From contig CAKSAN010000012.1 in assembly GCA_934436435.1 (NCBI GenBank), positions 62,001 through 126,000 on the forward strand: a DNA stretch of 64,000 nucleotides. The letters run 5' to 3'. Made by a program: the position numbers and the translations under genes. This DNA is from an uncultured Acetatifactor sp. Its GTDB lineage: Bacteria > Bacillota > Clostridia > Lachnospirales > Lachnospiraceae. Below the pieces are notes generated by a model. It searched no databases and was not told the DNA's origin. It saw nothing but the letters and a program-made list of their open reading frames with translations. Shown piece after piece: positions 36,740 through 46,317 of this stretch (position 1 is its first letter; every line of letters starts with the position of its first letter).

Positions 36740-37182
36740 CTGATAAAGTGGTGATAGATGCAATCAGCTTGGCAATGGTGGATTTGCCGCTGCCGGAAGG
36801 ACCCACCAGCGCATTCACCGTTCCCGCGCGGAAGGTCAGGTCAATGCCATGCAGCACCTCTGCATCGCAGTAACCGAAACGGACATCACGCAGTTCTACG
36901 GAGCTGCCCTGCGGCATCCCGGTGTCAGTTTCGGGGCGGGACAGCGCCGGGGCGGGCATGATGTTCATGGCAAAGGTGAAATAGAAGTTGCTCTTGTTCA
37001 TCCAGTCAATGTAGCTCTGGGCGCATTCCCTGGCAGCAACTACAAATTTCTCATAGCTGATCTTGGATTTGCCGAACACCTTAATGACTTCGATGCCGCT
37101 AATGTACTCCACCGCCGTATCGTTCAAGGTGTTGGTGGCGGCCACAGTGCGGGCGTAATTTTTCTCATGGAGCGTATTGACT
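36740..37182 (-). pseudogene. ABC exporter fragment (membrane domain fused to ATPase start)
   Basis: On the minus strand the frame reads VNTLHEKNYARTVAATNTLNDTAVEYISGIEV, a membrane-domain piece of an ABC exporter, and then ELRDVRFGYCDAEVLHGIDLTFRAGTVNALVGPSGSGKSTIAKLIA with Walker A. The linker between is too short, and both the beginning of the membrane domain and everything after Walker A are missing. It is a deletion relic with no possible transport function. Confidence 0.75.
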
Positions 37183-37748
37183 CTGATGATCTTCGCACTG
37201 CTTACGGTGAAATGCTGGACGGTTGCAAACGTGATCCGGAGAACCGGGTCTGGTATGCACCGTGGAAAATGGAGTTAACAGACAATCAGGAATATGTTGG
37301 AGACCTCTGCTTCAAAGGTCCGGTGAAAAATCATTCCGTAGAGATTGGGTATGGTGTTTTGTCAGGACATGAGAACAACGGCTATGCGTCAGAAGCACTT
37401 CAAGCTATGATACAATGGGCATTTCGTCAGAAAGAAGTTGTGTTTGTAGAAGCCGAGACCGCCCAGGACAATAAAGCCTCCCAGCGCGTGCTTGAAAAGT
37501 GCGGCTTTGTGCCGGATGGAATCGGCGCGGAGGGACCGCGTTTCGTGCTGGAAAATCCGCTCACGAACTGGACGCCTACCTACATGCTGTTTGGCATGGC
37601 CATTGGTATGTCTATTGGGCAGATGCACGATCAAATGCTTTGGGGCATGGCGCTTGGTATCAGTCTTGGCAGCCTTGTCGGCATACTGCTTAACAATTCC
37701 GCGAAAAAGAGCCGCGAAGCGCTCTGGCAGCAACGCAATTCCCATTGA
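37167..37748 (+). CDS. GNAT-family acetyltransferase, 5' end replaced
   Basis: This frame can make 193 residues. Residues about 5-140 match a GNAT N-acetyltransferase (YVGDLCFKGP, VEIGYGVLSGHENNGYASEALQAMIQWAF, ASQRVLEKCGF). A C-terminal hydrophobic glycine-rich segment (MLFGMAIGMSIGQMHDQMLWGMALGISLGSLVGILL) resembles a glycine-zipper hairpin. The first codons lie in antisense ABC-exporter sequence, so the native N-terminus is probably lost by recombination at about 37180. No good ribosome binding site is seen. It may be a degraded or newly chimeric gene. Confidence 0.55.
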   Translation: MERIDSDDLRTAYGEMLDGCKRDPENRVWYAPWKMELTDNQEYVGDLCFKGPVKNHSVEIGYGVLSGHENNGYASEALQAMIQWAFRQKEVVFVEAETAQDNKASQRVLEKCGFVPDGIGAEGPRFVLENPLTNWTPTYMLFGMAIGMSIGQMHDQMLWGMALGISLGSLVGILLNNSAKKSREALWQQRNSH

Positions 37749-37772
37749 CTAGATAAATTAACTATACTAACA

Positions 37773-37809
37773 GGCGGGTTCCGTTCCCATGGAATCCGCC
37801 ATTTTTTTT
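37773..37809 (+). terminator. Terminator after the GNAT gene
   Basis: A 10-bp stem GGCGGGTTCC/GGAATCCGCC with one G-T pair (37773-37782 with 37791-37800) is followed by eight T. Confidence 0.85.
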
Positions 37810-37920
37810 GCGCATTTCTACAAGGGGTGTAACAATGACTGCGTTATATTAAGTGGTAAAAGGAGAAGATGTATGTTAATATTTAATTTGGGTATTTACA
37901 TGAAAAAAAGATACCAGAAC

Positions 37921-37949
37921 TTGTGTTCGATAAAATAAAGTGTTATACT
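37921..37949 (+). promoter_or_regulatory. Promoter of the restriction-modification genes
   Basis: TTGTGT (37921-37926) and TATACT (37944-37949) are spaced by 17 bp, 33 bases before the methyltransferase start. Confidence 0.55.
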
Positions 37950-37982
37950 ATAAAAGCGAAATAGGTTCGAGGAGATAAAGCT

Positions 37983-38840
37983 GTGATTAGTGAAAAGAAT
38001 AAAATAGATATGAGTAATGTGGTTAACAAATTGTTTGAAGGTGACTGCCTGGAACATATGAAAAAGATACCGGATGGCAGTATTGATATGATTTTATGTG
38101 ATTTACCATATGGCATGACACAGAATAAATGGGACAGTTATATTCCCTTAGATGAGTTATGGAAACAGTATAATCGAATCATAAAACCCAACGGAGCCAT
38201 TGTTTTAACATCCAACGGAGTCTTTACTGCAAAACTGATTTTGAGCCAGCCCAATATTTACAAATATAAATGGGTATGGGAGAAGTCAAAGCCCACCAAT
38301 TTTTTAAATGCAAAAAAGCAGCCCCTTAGAAAGCATGAAGATGTTTGTGTTTTTTATAAAAAACAGCCAACGTACCATCCGCAGATGACAAAAGGGGAGC
38401 CATATGATAAGGGAATCAGAAAAAATCAGCTTAGTGGTAATTATGGAGACTTTGAACCGGTACATGTGGCAAGTGAGGGAGAGCGTTACCCCACAGACGT
38501 AATTTATATTAAAACAGCGGAAGCGGAAGGGGAAGTTCTTCATCCTACGCAAAAGCCGGTGGAGCTGGGAAGGTATATGGTAAGAACTTATACAAATCCG
38601 GGAGATATAGTGCTGGATAATACTTTTGGCAGCGGGTCTTTTCTGGTGGCAGCTCTCATGGAAGGCAGAAATTTTATAGGAATCGAAAAGAATGAAGATG
38701 TTGCGTTGTTTAAAAAAGATGAAATAGATTATATTGATGTCGCAAAAAGAAGACTATTGTCAGCCTGGAAGGGCCTGGATAAAAAAACTCGTAAGTATAT
38801 TAAAGAGGAAAATCTAATCGCAGAATTTAAAGAAAGATAA
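37983..38840 (+). CDS. Beta-class DNA methyltransferase (N6-adenine or N4-cytosine)
   Basis: This 285-residue enzyme transfers a methyl group from S-adenosylmethionine to a base in a specific DNA site. Catalytic motif IV DLPYG is at 40-44. The AdoMet-binding motif I NTFGSGSF lies near the C-terminus (213-220), after HPTQKPVEL. This order defines the beta class. The GTG start at 37983 has AGGAG at good spacing. It is AT-rich and lies 11 bases ahead of a larger methylase-nuclease gene, so the two form a restriction-modification operon. The target site is unknown. Confidence 0.87.
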   Translation: MISEKNKIDMSNVVNKLFEGDCLEHMKKIPDGSIDMILCDLPYGMTQNKWDSYIPLDELWKQYNRIIKPNGAIVLTSNGVFTAKLILSQPNIYKYKWVWEKSKPTNFLNAKKQPLRKHEDVCVFYKKQPTYHPQMTKGEPYDKGIRKNQLSGNYGDFEPVHVASEGERYPTDVIYIKTAEAEGEVLHPTQKPVELGRYMVRTYTNPGDIVLDNTFGSGSFLVAALMEGRNFIGIEKNEDVALFKKDEIDYIDVAKRRLLSAWKGLDKKTRKYIKEENLIAEFKER

Positions 38841-38851
38841 AGGGAATTCGC

Positions 38852-41602
38852 ATGGGGACAATTATCAGGAGGAATGAAAGAAGCTGGGCCATCGTAATTA
38901 TTTCAGAGATTAAAGTAATGCTGAATGGACTGGGGTTAAAGATTAAGAGTGCAGGCGGAGAAAGTACGCTTTCTGTAAATAAGAAAAGTATGTTTCCGGA
39001 TGTTTTACTGTATGAAGACGAGGCACAGACTAAAATATTGCAGGGTTGGGAACTGAAAATGCCGGACGTATTAATTACGGACGAGGCATTGATTGCCGAT
39101 GCCACAAGGAAAGCAAAGGCATTGGGATTAAATAGTTTTGTTATATGGAATTTTACATATGGTAAATTATATGTGGAAAATGCACAGGGGAATTTTGAAG
39201 AAGCTAAAGTGTGGGATGGAACAAGCCATATTCAATCCAGAGAAGATGTTACTACTTATAAGGCGGAATGGTTACCAATTATTAAGGACATCGTATTAAC
39301 GGTAAATGATTTTTTAGTTACAGGGAAAATTACTACATCATCAATAGCAGGAACAGTCTCAGAATCCATAATGGCTGAATTGATACAGCGTAATAAAGAG
39401 TTAGTAGCAGAGAATATTACAATAGAAGCAAGTCATAGCACACGAATGGAAAGTAGTATTAAAGTATGGTGGAATACTTTTCATGAAGAGTATGACAAAG
39501 ATGAAAGTAATATGTATTCTGCATATGCAAAATCCATATTGTTGAATTGGACGAACAGAATTATCTTTGCTAATGCCATAAAGAAATACCATAATTGTGC
39601 ATATAAAATAGAAAAAATTGATTCTACTGCTTCACCTGAGGATGGTAATCGTATCATTCAACAGATTATTGATGAAGGAGATTTTTATAATGTATTCAAG
39701 AAGGTTGATTTTAACGAATTGCTGCCTGAGAATACCTGGATGGATACTGTAGATTTTAACCAATTTTTAGTTAATAACCATATAGACAAAATAGATCAAT
39801 CCGTATTACAGGAGTTATTAGAGAGAACAGTTAATGTATCAAAAAGAGAGATCAGAGGCCAATATGCAACGCCTATGATATTGGCTGATTTTTTATCTGG
39901 AATCACAGTAGACGATTGGAATAAAGATTGTGCGGATTTATGTGCCGGAACCGGAACGATTGCGAAAGCTATCATTAGGAATAAAGCGAAAAGACCGGCA
40001 ACGGCTGAACGGGCATTTACCACTACCTGGATGTCAGATAAATACGCCTATCCTCTTCAGATTGCCAATATATCCATAACGGATATTCAGGCAATAAATA
40101 CACCGTTAAACATGTTTCAAAGGGATGTCTTTTCCGTGAATGCCGGAGATGAAATTACAATCAAAAGTCCCGTAGACGGTAGTGAAATAAAAAAGGTTAT
40201 TCCAAAATTCGGAGCAATTATTTCTAACCTTCCGTTCGTTGAATACAATAAGATTGCGAAAGATGAACAAGAATTTATTACAAAAATAAGAAAGAATGTA
40301 CAAGATAATACGGGAATAGAATTTACATCGGGTAAGACGGATTTATATAATTTTATACCGTTTAAGCTGCATGAATTATTAGATACTGAGGGAAAACTTG
40401 GAATTATTTTATCAAATTCCTGGTTAGGGACAGACATCGGAAGAAAATTCTTTGACGCATTGCAATATTACTATAATGTGGAAGCAGTAGTTGCCAGTGA
40501 CAATAAGAGATGGTTCAAAAATGCAGATGTTGTTGGTACCTTATTAATAATGAAGAAGAAAAGTATTTCGAAGCCTGATCTGCAACATAAAATATCATTT
40601 TGGCTGGTAAGAAAAGATATACACAGTGCGAAAGATAATGAGATGGAAGTGCTGGTAAATAGTATTGTGCTGAACAAAATGTTAGATCCTAAGCTGACAA
40701 CCTTTAAACAGTATAGTTATCAGGAGATTAATGAGATCACAAGTTACGGGCTTACACTTAATACGCTTTTTCATGATGTACTATGGGTGAAAAAGCTGGC
40801 AGATAAATTAGTCCCTGTCTCAAAATTTTTAGATGTTAAGCGTGGTGAGCGTAGGGGCTGGAATGATTTATTCTATCCTTCGGATACAAATGGTATTGAA
40901 GAAGAATATATACGCCCGGTTTTAAAAAATCCAGCAAGATTAAAATCGTATGAAGCAGAAACAGATATAAAAGCCTTTTGCTGTCATAGAAGTAAAAGTG
41001 AATTAGAAGAATTAGGACATGAGGGAGCACTTGCCTGGATAGAGAAATTTGAACATATAAATAATGGCTCCGGGAAACCTCTTTCGATTGCGTTAAAACG
41101 TCCGGGGGGTTATTGGTATGAAATGGATGATGCGACGAAGGCTGACTTTGTTACGGCATTGAACCCGGATAAGAGATTGTTTGTTGCAAAATTCAAAGAA
41201 AGAAATTTTGTGGATCAGCGGTTCACAAGAATGCTTTTAAAATCCGAAAAATCTGATTCGAAGTTGCTGCATGCTGTTTTAAATTCCATTTATGGAATGT
41301 TTGCGATAGAAGCCATAGGATTTGGAAGAGGACTGGGGGTACTTGATGCAAGCAGCACCAGACTGAAGAATATGTACATGATAGATATTGACCAAATATC
41401 GCAACAGGATGCGGATGAGATTATCAGGTTATTTGGGAAGATTAAGAACAGAGAAGTAATGGATGTTGAAGATGAATTAAAAGATCCTGCACGCAGAGAG
41501 TTTGATAACAAGGTACTTCAATCAATTGGGGCGCAGGATTTATATGACAAAATAAAAGAGTCTCTTTTGTCACTTCAGCACACAAGACATTGTATAAAGT
41601 AA
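38852..41602 (+). CDS. Type IIG-like restriction-modification fusion protein
   Basis: This 916-residue protein joins nuclease, methylase and recognition parts. Near the N-terminus, FP49D50VLLYED...GWE67LK69 matches a PD-(D/E)XK nuclease core. A helical connector follows (about 130-340). The gamma-type N6-adenine methylase then has motif I ADLCAGTGTI (361-370) and motif IV SNLPFVEY (458-465), with NLPF in place of the usual NPPY/F. The last 300 residues are a likely target-recognition domain. Such enzymes cut outside an asymmetric site, and the separate upstream methylase would protect the other strand. Low GC and position next to gene relics suggest transfer. Confidence 0.8.
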   Translation: MGTIIRRNERSWAIVIISEIKVMLNGLGLKIKSAGGESTLSVNKKSMFPDVLLYEDEAQTKILQGWELKMPDVLITDEALIADATRKAKALGLNSFVIWNFTYGKLYVENAQGNFEEAKVWDGTSHIQSREDVTTYKAEWLPIIKDIVLTVNDFLVTGKITTSSIAGTVSESIMAELIQRNKELVAENITIEASHSTRMESSIKVWWNTFHEEYDKDESNMYSAYAKSILLNWTNRIIFANAIKKYHNCAYKIEKIDSTASPEDGNRIIQQIIDEGDFYNVFKKVDFNELLPENTWMDTVDFNQFLVNNHIDKIDQSVLQELLERTVNVSKREIRGQYATPMILADFLSGITVDDWNKDCADLCAGTGTIAKAIIRNKAKRPATAERAFTTTWMSDKYAYPLQIANISITDIQAINTPLNMFQRDVFSVNAGDEITIKSPVDGSEIKKVIPKFGAIISNLPFVEYNKIAKDEQEFITKIRKNVQDNTGIEFTSGKTDLYNFIPFKLHELLDTEGKLGIILSNSWLGTDIGRKFFDALQYYYNVEAVVASDNKRWFKNADVVGTLLIMKKKSISKPDLQHKISFWLVRKDIHSAKDNEMEVLVNSIVLNKMLDPKLTTFKQYSYQEINEITSYGLTLNTLFHDVLWVKKLADKLVPVSKFLDVKRGERRGWNDLFYPSDTNGIEEEYIRPVLKNPARLKSYEAETDIKAFCCHRSKSELEELGHEGALAWIEKFEHINNGSGKPLSIALKRPGGYWYEMDDATKADFVTALNPDKRLFVAKFKERNFVDQRFTRMLLKSEKSDSKLLHAVLNSIYGMFAIEAIGFGRGLGVLDASSTRLKNMYMIDIDQISQQDADEIIRLFGKIKNREVMDVEDELKDPARREFDNKVLQSIGAQDLYDKIKESLLSLQHTRHCIK

Positions 41603-41635
41603 GAAAGCTCTAAAGGAATCCGGATGATATTTACA

Positions 41636-41767
41636 ATGAAAGAACAAGGGAGTTGGGAGCATACCTGTATGGAGGAGGGCGGTTACTGCGATTTCAAGCT
41701 AAAGACCGACGCCCGGCCGATGCCCTACTGGCCGCCGGTATTCTCCCAGGGAAAAGGATATAAATAG
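41636..41767 (+). pseudogene. Possible 3' gene remnant (43 codons)
   Basis: An open frame of 43 codons reads MKEQGSWEHTCMEEGGYCDF and ends MPYWPPVFSQGKGYK. The higher GC differs from the restriction genes just upstream. It has no ribosome binding site, so it looks like the end of a lost gene; I do not recognise the family. Confidence 0.35.
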
Positions 41768-41827
41768 CGGAAATTACGAATCATATACCCGGTTGACAAG
41801 CCGAACAGAGAGAAGGACGGAGATGTT

Positions 41828-42517
41828 ATGGCAATTACAAGTACAAGTCTGCCTGCCAAGCGGAGAATTTTAAAGGTATGCGTGAAACTTTTTCTGGAAA
41901 AGGGTTATAAGAAATCCACCATGGCGGAGATCGTCCAGGAGGCGGATGTGTCCTACAGCACTTTCCAGAATATTTTCCGCGCCAAGGACGGTGTGCTGAC
42001 GGAACTGGTGGAGTTTATGTTCGGCACGCAGTTTGTTACGGCGCGGACGCTTGTGGGGGAGAAGCTGCCACCGGTCTATGCCTATGCGGTGGAGACTGCA
42101 ATACAGATAACACTGACGGAACTGAACGAGAATCTGCGGGAAATCTATATCGAAGCATATACCCAGAGCGAGGCATCGGAATACATATTCCGGCAGATGT
42201 CAAGGGAGCTTCCGGAGATTTTCGGCAGTTATCTGCCGGGGCTTACGCAGGAAGATTTTTACGCGCTGGAGATTGGTTCCGCGGGCATCATGTGCGGCTA
42301 TATGGCGAGGGTCTGTGACGGAGAATTTACTCTGGAAAAGAAGCTGAGATGCTTTCTGACAATGAGTCTGCGAGCCTATCAGGTGCCGGAGGAGGAGATC
42401 AGAGCGGTGCTTGACTTCATCGCCGGGCTGAATATCAGGGAACTTTCCGAACAGGTCATGCAGAAGCTGTTTCAGGCCCTTGCCATGCATTTTGAGTTTT
42501 CTCTCGAGCAGGTATAG
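41828..42517 (+). CDS. TetR-family transcriptional regulator
   Basis: This 229-residue repressor has an N-terminal TetR helix-turn-helix (about 12-58: RRILKVCVKLFLEKGYKKSTMAEIVQEADVSYSTFQNIFRAKDGVL) and a helical ligand-binding C-terminal domain. It is followed directly by the promoter of a large surface protein gene, which contains a perfect 16-bp palindrome at the predicted transcription start. Control of that gene is therefore the natural guess. The ligand is unknown. Confidence 0.88.
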   Translation: MAITSTSLPAKRRILKVCVKLFLEKGYKKSTMAEIVQEADVSYSTFQNIFRAKDGVLTELVEFMFGTQFVTARTLVGEKLPPVYAYAVETAIQITLTELNENLREIYIEAYTQSEASEYIFRQMSRELPEIFGSYLPGLTQEDFYALEIGSAGIMCGYMARVCDGEFTLEKKLRCFLTMSLRAYQVPEEEIRAVLDFIAGLNIRELSEQVMQKLFQALAMHFEFSLEQV

Positions 42518-42538
42518 ACTGCTGATCCATCTTTCCTA

Positions 42539-42584
42539 TTGTCATTCGATGGTGCAACGGTTATAATATTGGTACATATACCAA
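42539..42584 (+). promoter_or_regulatory. Promoter and palindromic operator of the surface protein gene
   Basis: TTGTCA (42539-42544) and TATAAT (42562-42567) are spaced by 17 bp. Directly after the -10, TTGGTA-CATA-TACCAA (42569-42584) is a perfect palindrome covering the expected +1. The TetR gene ends 21 bases upstream of the -35, so TetR binding here would block initiation. Confidence 0.7.
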
Positions 42585-42655
42585 AATGCCTTTTTGATGA
42601 TGTATTCCATGCTGGAATAGCAGATGTTGGGAAGGTCAGATACTGGGAGGATATT

Positions 42656-45600
42656 ATGAAAAAAATGTGGAAATCTATGCGGAAGAAAACGGCGCTCCTG
42701 CTTTCGGCTGCATTGCTGGCGGGGATGGTCGCCGGAAACGGCAATGGCCTGGGAAAGGTTCATGCTGCCGGAACTACGCCGAGTGTGACAACCTTTGCGA
42801 CGAAGGAGGAGCTTAAGACAAGGTTTGACTGTGATGGAGAGAATGATACCGTTGGCAGACTCTGCTTCGGAAAGAACACGGCTGGTGAGCCGCAGGTATG
42901 GTATATTGTCGGAACGGACAGCGGTGTGTCGGGGGATAATATCGCTCTCTTTGCGGCGAGCCCGATTTTGGGGACAAGCAAATCGGATGGAACAACAATA
43001 ACGGGACAGCAGTTTAAGGCTGTAACTGAGGGTACACTTGCTTATGAGGCTGGGTGGGACTGTCAGTATTCCGGTAGCTTTCCGTCGCAAGTAAACCGAA
43101 ATCACTATGGCGGAAGTGATCTCCGTGCAAAATTGCAGGAGATAGCGAAGTCGGAGTCTTATTTTACAAAAGCGGAACAGAGTCTGATGAATGCGACTCC
43201 GGTTGAGACACTGGATACGCTGAACGACGTGACCTATACCACGACAGATAAGCTTTATGCACTCAGCATATGGGATGTTAAGGAGTGTCCTGCAATTTAC
43301 TACGAATATGGTAAAAAGGTTAATGAGTTTACAGAAAAGGACAAGATATATGCAGGAAGCGAGAATAACATTGTGATCGCAAGCAATTTGTACAGTGGTA
43401 CTATTTCGCTTGAGTGTTATTGGCTGCGATCTCCTGCTTCTGGAATGTATTATGATTCGAGTGGTTATGGCGCAGCAAAGAGACAAACTTATTATCTTGT
43501 AGCGACTGTGACAAACAGAAGGAATGAGACGATCGGCACCAACGCCTGTAGCTACACCCGAGTAGTTAAGCCTGCGGCAAACCTTAACCTGACCAACGTC
43601 CTCTTTGCATCCGCTGCCAAGGCAGCTTCTCAGGAGCCGGTGTCGGGAGTAATTGCCAGCGAAACGCCGATGGCGCTGCGCCTGAAGGAAACCGCATCCG
43701 GGAAAAACATTGGAACAGTCGGATATGATGAGAAGCAGGGACTGATCGTAGCGAAGAAGGGTGCCAGTGCCCGGGAAACCGTCTCCCTTGTGGTGCAGGG
43801 AAATGACGGGACAAATGACTGGTACTACAGTGTGACAGTGGATGGATCTGCTGTGGTGACGAAGGAGCAGATAAAGGCAGCATTGAGTATTTCGGAGGTC
43901 AATTTTGCAGACTGCAGGATCTGGCTGGAGACAACAAAGGATAATGTGGCATATGCGACGGATCTGGCGACGGAACTGCCGCAAGCGGAACAGGTTACGA
44001 AGACGCCCGTGACCGCAGTTGACCTTACCGGTGTGAAGCCTGTGGGCGGCACGATGCTGGCAGCCAATGCAGGTTGTACTACACAGGGGATTGCTGCGGA
44101 ATCGCTGGCAATTTCCTATACAATGGAGAGCGACGGAGGTTATGTGCCTGCAAAGAGTGATGCACAGTGGAATAAAACGTATCATGCAGGCATCACGCTG
44201 CGCACAGCACTGAACGGCAATCAGGCCTATGTATTTGCTGATCAGGTAGCAGTCAGCGTGGATGGAGTGGATATTGGAAAGTTTTCACCTGATACATATG
44301 GCAGATTACAGGTAACACAGAACTATACGACGGACAAGAGAAAGATCACCGGAATCACTGCACCTGACCTCCAAAACGGCGGTGTATTTTCCAATTATTA
44401 TACCGCAGCAGATGTGCTGACGAACGGCGGAAACAGCGAACTTGGCACATATGCAATTGCGACACTTGAGGAAACGCCAATCATTCTGGGAGAGATATGG
44501 CCTATGAATGTGGAATGGATCCTCGAAAATGCCGGTGGGGCAGACTACAATGCCACGCCGGGGGCTGTGAATACCTTCCGTTGGACGGTAAAGCCGGATG
44601 CCTATCGGGAGTATGATACAAATAATTGTGTAATGACCGGAACCTGTGAGATCACGAACCGGGCAGCTGCTCCGGTCAGTATCACCGGAACCGACGAAAG
44701 TCTGTATTTCAATGGTACGGATATTGATGTTTCCAGGTATTTTACGGTGGATCCGAATGCGGGAGCTGCCACCTGGTCCCTGGAAGCGGGAGGAACCGGA
44801 GTGGGAACCCTGAACGGGACGACACTTACCGTGACCCAGGCAGGAACCTTTTTGATCAAGGTATCTACGGCAGCGAACGGTATTTATGCGGCAGGAGAGA
44901 AGACCATCACCCTTACCGTGAGTGAGGGAGGCATTGTAAGTACGGCAACGGATTACAGTGGTATTTACGACGGACAGTCCCATAGTATCACGGTCAGCGT
45001 GACAGAACCTTCAGGCGCTGTAGTGACCTACAGCACAGATGGCGGGAATTTTGCAGCAGAGAATCCGGGATTTACCAAAGCGGGCAGTTATGCAGTGGAA
45101 TATAAGATTGAAAAAGAAGGCTACACTCCGGTTAACGGGCAGAAGACGGTAACGATCGCCAGAAGAAATATTGAGATCAGGGCGGAGGATCAGACCATTC
45201 TCTGGGGAACGGCTGTGGATCCGGCAAAGTATACGGTGTCCACCGTCTCGGGTAACGACCTGGCGGCGGGAGACAGCATAGCCGGTATCACGCTTACGCC
45301 GAGCACCTCGGAGCGCACGGACAACGGTACGCTGGCGGTGGGTAGTGTGAAGATCGTGAACGCTGTCGGCGAGGACGTAACGGACTGTTATAATGTTTTG
45401 GCGGTTCCTGGGATTCTGAAAATTGCTCACAATACGACTCTTGCACCGGACCGGATCGAGGCGGTCAAGGCAAAAACCGCATATGAGGAAGGGGATTCCC
45501 TGAATCTGGAGGATCTGACGGTGACCGCTTACTATGCGGACGGCTACAGCGAGACCGTGACAGGCTATACGACGAATGCTTCGGAGATTAACATGTCTGT

Positions 45601-46303
45601 ACCCGGTACGAAGATACTGACGGTAAGCTTTACACAGAACGGAGTGACGAGGACAAAGGACATTGTGCTCACGGTGGAGGAAGACAGCAGTGATGACGAT
45701 TCGGATGACAATGATACCGAAATAGCTTCCAACAGCACCCCTCAGGCGACACCCCAGCCGGTACAGCCGGTCACCCCGCGCAGGACAGCATCGCCTGCAA
45801 GCGCCAGTGTCAAGGAGTACAACGTGATGGAGGGCGCGGACAGTACCTTCAGTATCGGTGAAGACGAGAGCCTTACTATCCGCGTTGATGCGGAACTGGG
45901 CAGATTTACAGGCGTGGAAATAGACGGCAAGGAAGTGGATCCTGCAAGCTATACCACATGGAGCGGCTCTACCTATGTGAAGCTCACGAAAGAGTTCCTG
46001 AGTGCACTGACTCTGGGCGGGCACACCGTCAAAATCCTTTTCAGTGACGGTTATGCCATTACCACCATCAACATCGTAAAGAGCGAGCAACAGGACAGCG
46101 CAACAGCAACACCGGCACCGACCACGGCACCCTCAGAAGAGATCACAATACCGGCGGGCAATACCGATACCACCGCCTCACAGACCGCCGAAAGCACCAC
46201 ATCGGCCATGCCGTACGCAGCGGTGGCCATGATCGTGATCATCGTCATCTGCGGCGCAGCACTTGTGATCGTCTGTGTGGTAAGACGCAAGGAAGATAAC
46301 TAA
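42656..46303 (+). CDS. Large membrane-anchored surface protein
   Basis: This 1215-residue protein has a signal peptide (1-39, ending KVHAAG). Its N-terminal domain has YWLRSPASGMYYD and SYTRVVKPA, as in DUF6273-like surface proteins (about 50-320). Several beta-rich and MBG-type domains follow (about 680-930), then a Big_3-like domain (about 940-1010) and a stalk domain EYNVMEGADSTFSIGEDESL... (about 1060-1140) shared with the adhesin at 31451. It ends in a Thr/Pro/Ser linker, one membrane helix and RRKEDN. No LPXTG-type motif is present, so it is membrane-anchored rather than sorted. The start at 42656 follows GGGAGG. Confidence 0.85.
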   Translation: MKKMWKSMRKKTALLLSAALLAGMVAGNGNGLGKVHAAGTTPSVTTFATKEELKTRFDCDGENDTVGRLCFGKNTAGEPQVWYIVGTDSGVSGDNIALFAASPILGTSKSDGTTITGQQFKAVTEGTLAYEAGWDCQYSGSFPSQVNRNHYGGSDLRAKLQEIAKSESYFTKAEQSLMNATPVETLDTLNDVTYTTTDKLYALSIWDVKECPAIYYEYGKKVNEFTEKDKIYAGSENNIVIASNLYSGTISLECYWLRSPASGMYYDSSGYGAAKRQTYYLVATVTNRRNETIGTNACSYTRVVKPAANLNLTNVLFASAAKAASQEPVSGVIASETPMALRLKETASGKNIGTVGYDEKQGLIVAKKGASARETVSLVVQGNDGTNDWYYSVTVDGSAVVTKEQIKAALSISEVNFADCRIWLETTKDNVAYATDLATELPQAEQVTKTPVTAVDLTGVKPVGGTMLAANAGCTTQGIAAESLAISYTMESDGGYVPAKSDAQWNKTYHAGITLRTALNGNQAYVFADQVAVSVDGVDIGKFSPDTYGRLQVTQNYTTDKRKITGITAPDLQNGGVFSNYYTAADVLTNGGNSELGTYAIATLEETPIILGEIWPMNVEWILENAGGADYNATPGAVNTFRWTVKPDAYREYDTNNCVMTGTCEITNRAAAPVSITGTDESLYFNGTDIDVSRYFTVDPNAGAATWSLEAGGTGVGTLNGTTLTVTQAGTFLIKVSTAANGIYAAGEKTITLTVSEGGIVSTATDYSGIYDGQSHSITVSVTEPSGAVVTYSTDGGNFAAENPGFTKAGSYAVEYKIEKEGYTPVNGQKTVTIARRNIEIRAEDQTILWGTAVDPAKYTVSTVSGNDLAAGDSIAGITLTPSTSERTDNGTLAVGSVKIVNAVGEDVTDCYNVLAVPGILKIAHNTTLAPDRIEAVKAKTAYEEGDSLNLEDLTVTAYYADGYSETVTGYTTNASEINMSVPGTKILTVSFTQNGVTRTKDIVLTVEEDSSDDDSDDNDTEIASNSTPQATPQPVQPVTPRRTASPASASVKEYNVMEGADSTFSIGEDESLTIRVDAELGRFTGVEIDGKEVDPASYTTWSGSTYVKLTKEFLSALTLGGHTVKILFSDGYAITTINIVKSEQQDSATATPAPTTAPSEEITIPAGNTDTTASQTAESTTSAMPYAAVAMIVIIVICGAALVIVCVVRRKEDN

Positions 46304-46317
46304 ATTATAAAGTCTGT

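Noticed and set aside
37873..37938. 21-codon open frame with a good ribosome binding site before the methyltransferase
   Set aside because: MLIFNLGIYMKKRYQNLCSIK overlaps the predicted promoter and has no recognisable features. A leader peptide cannot be excluded but is not supported.
42542..44185. 547-codon minus-strand open frame across the second surface protein
   Set aside because: It is antisense to a clear coding sequence and unlike any protein family that I know.
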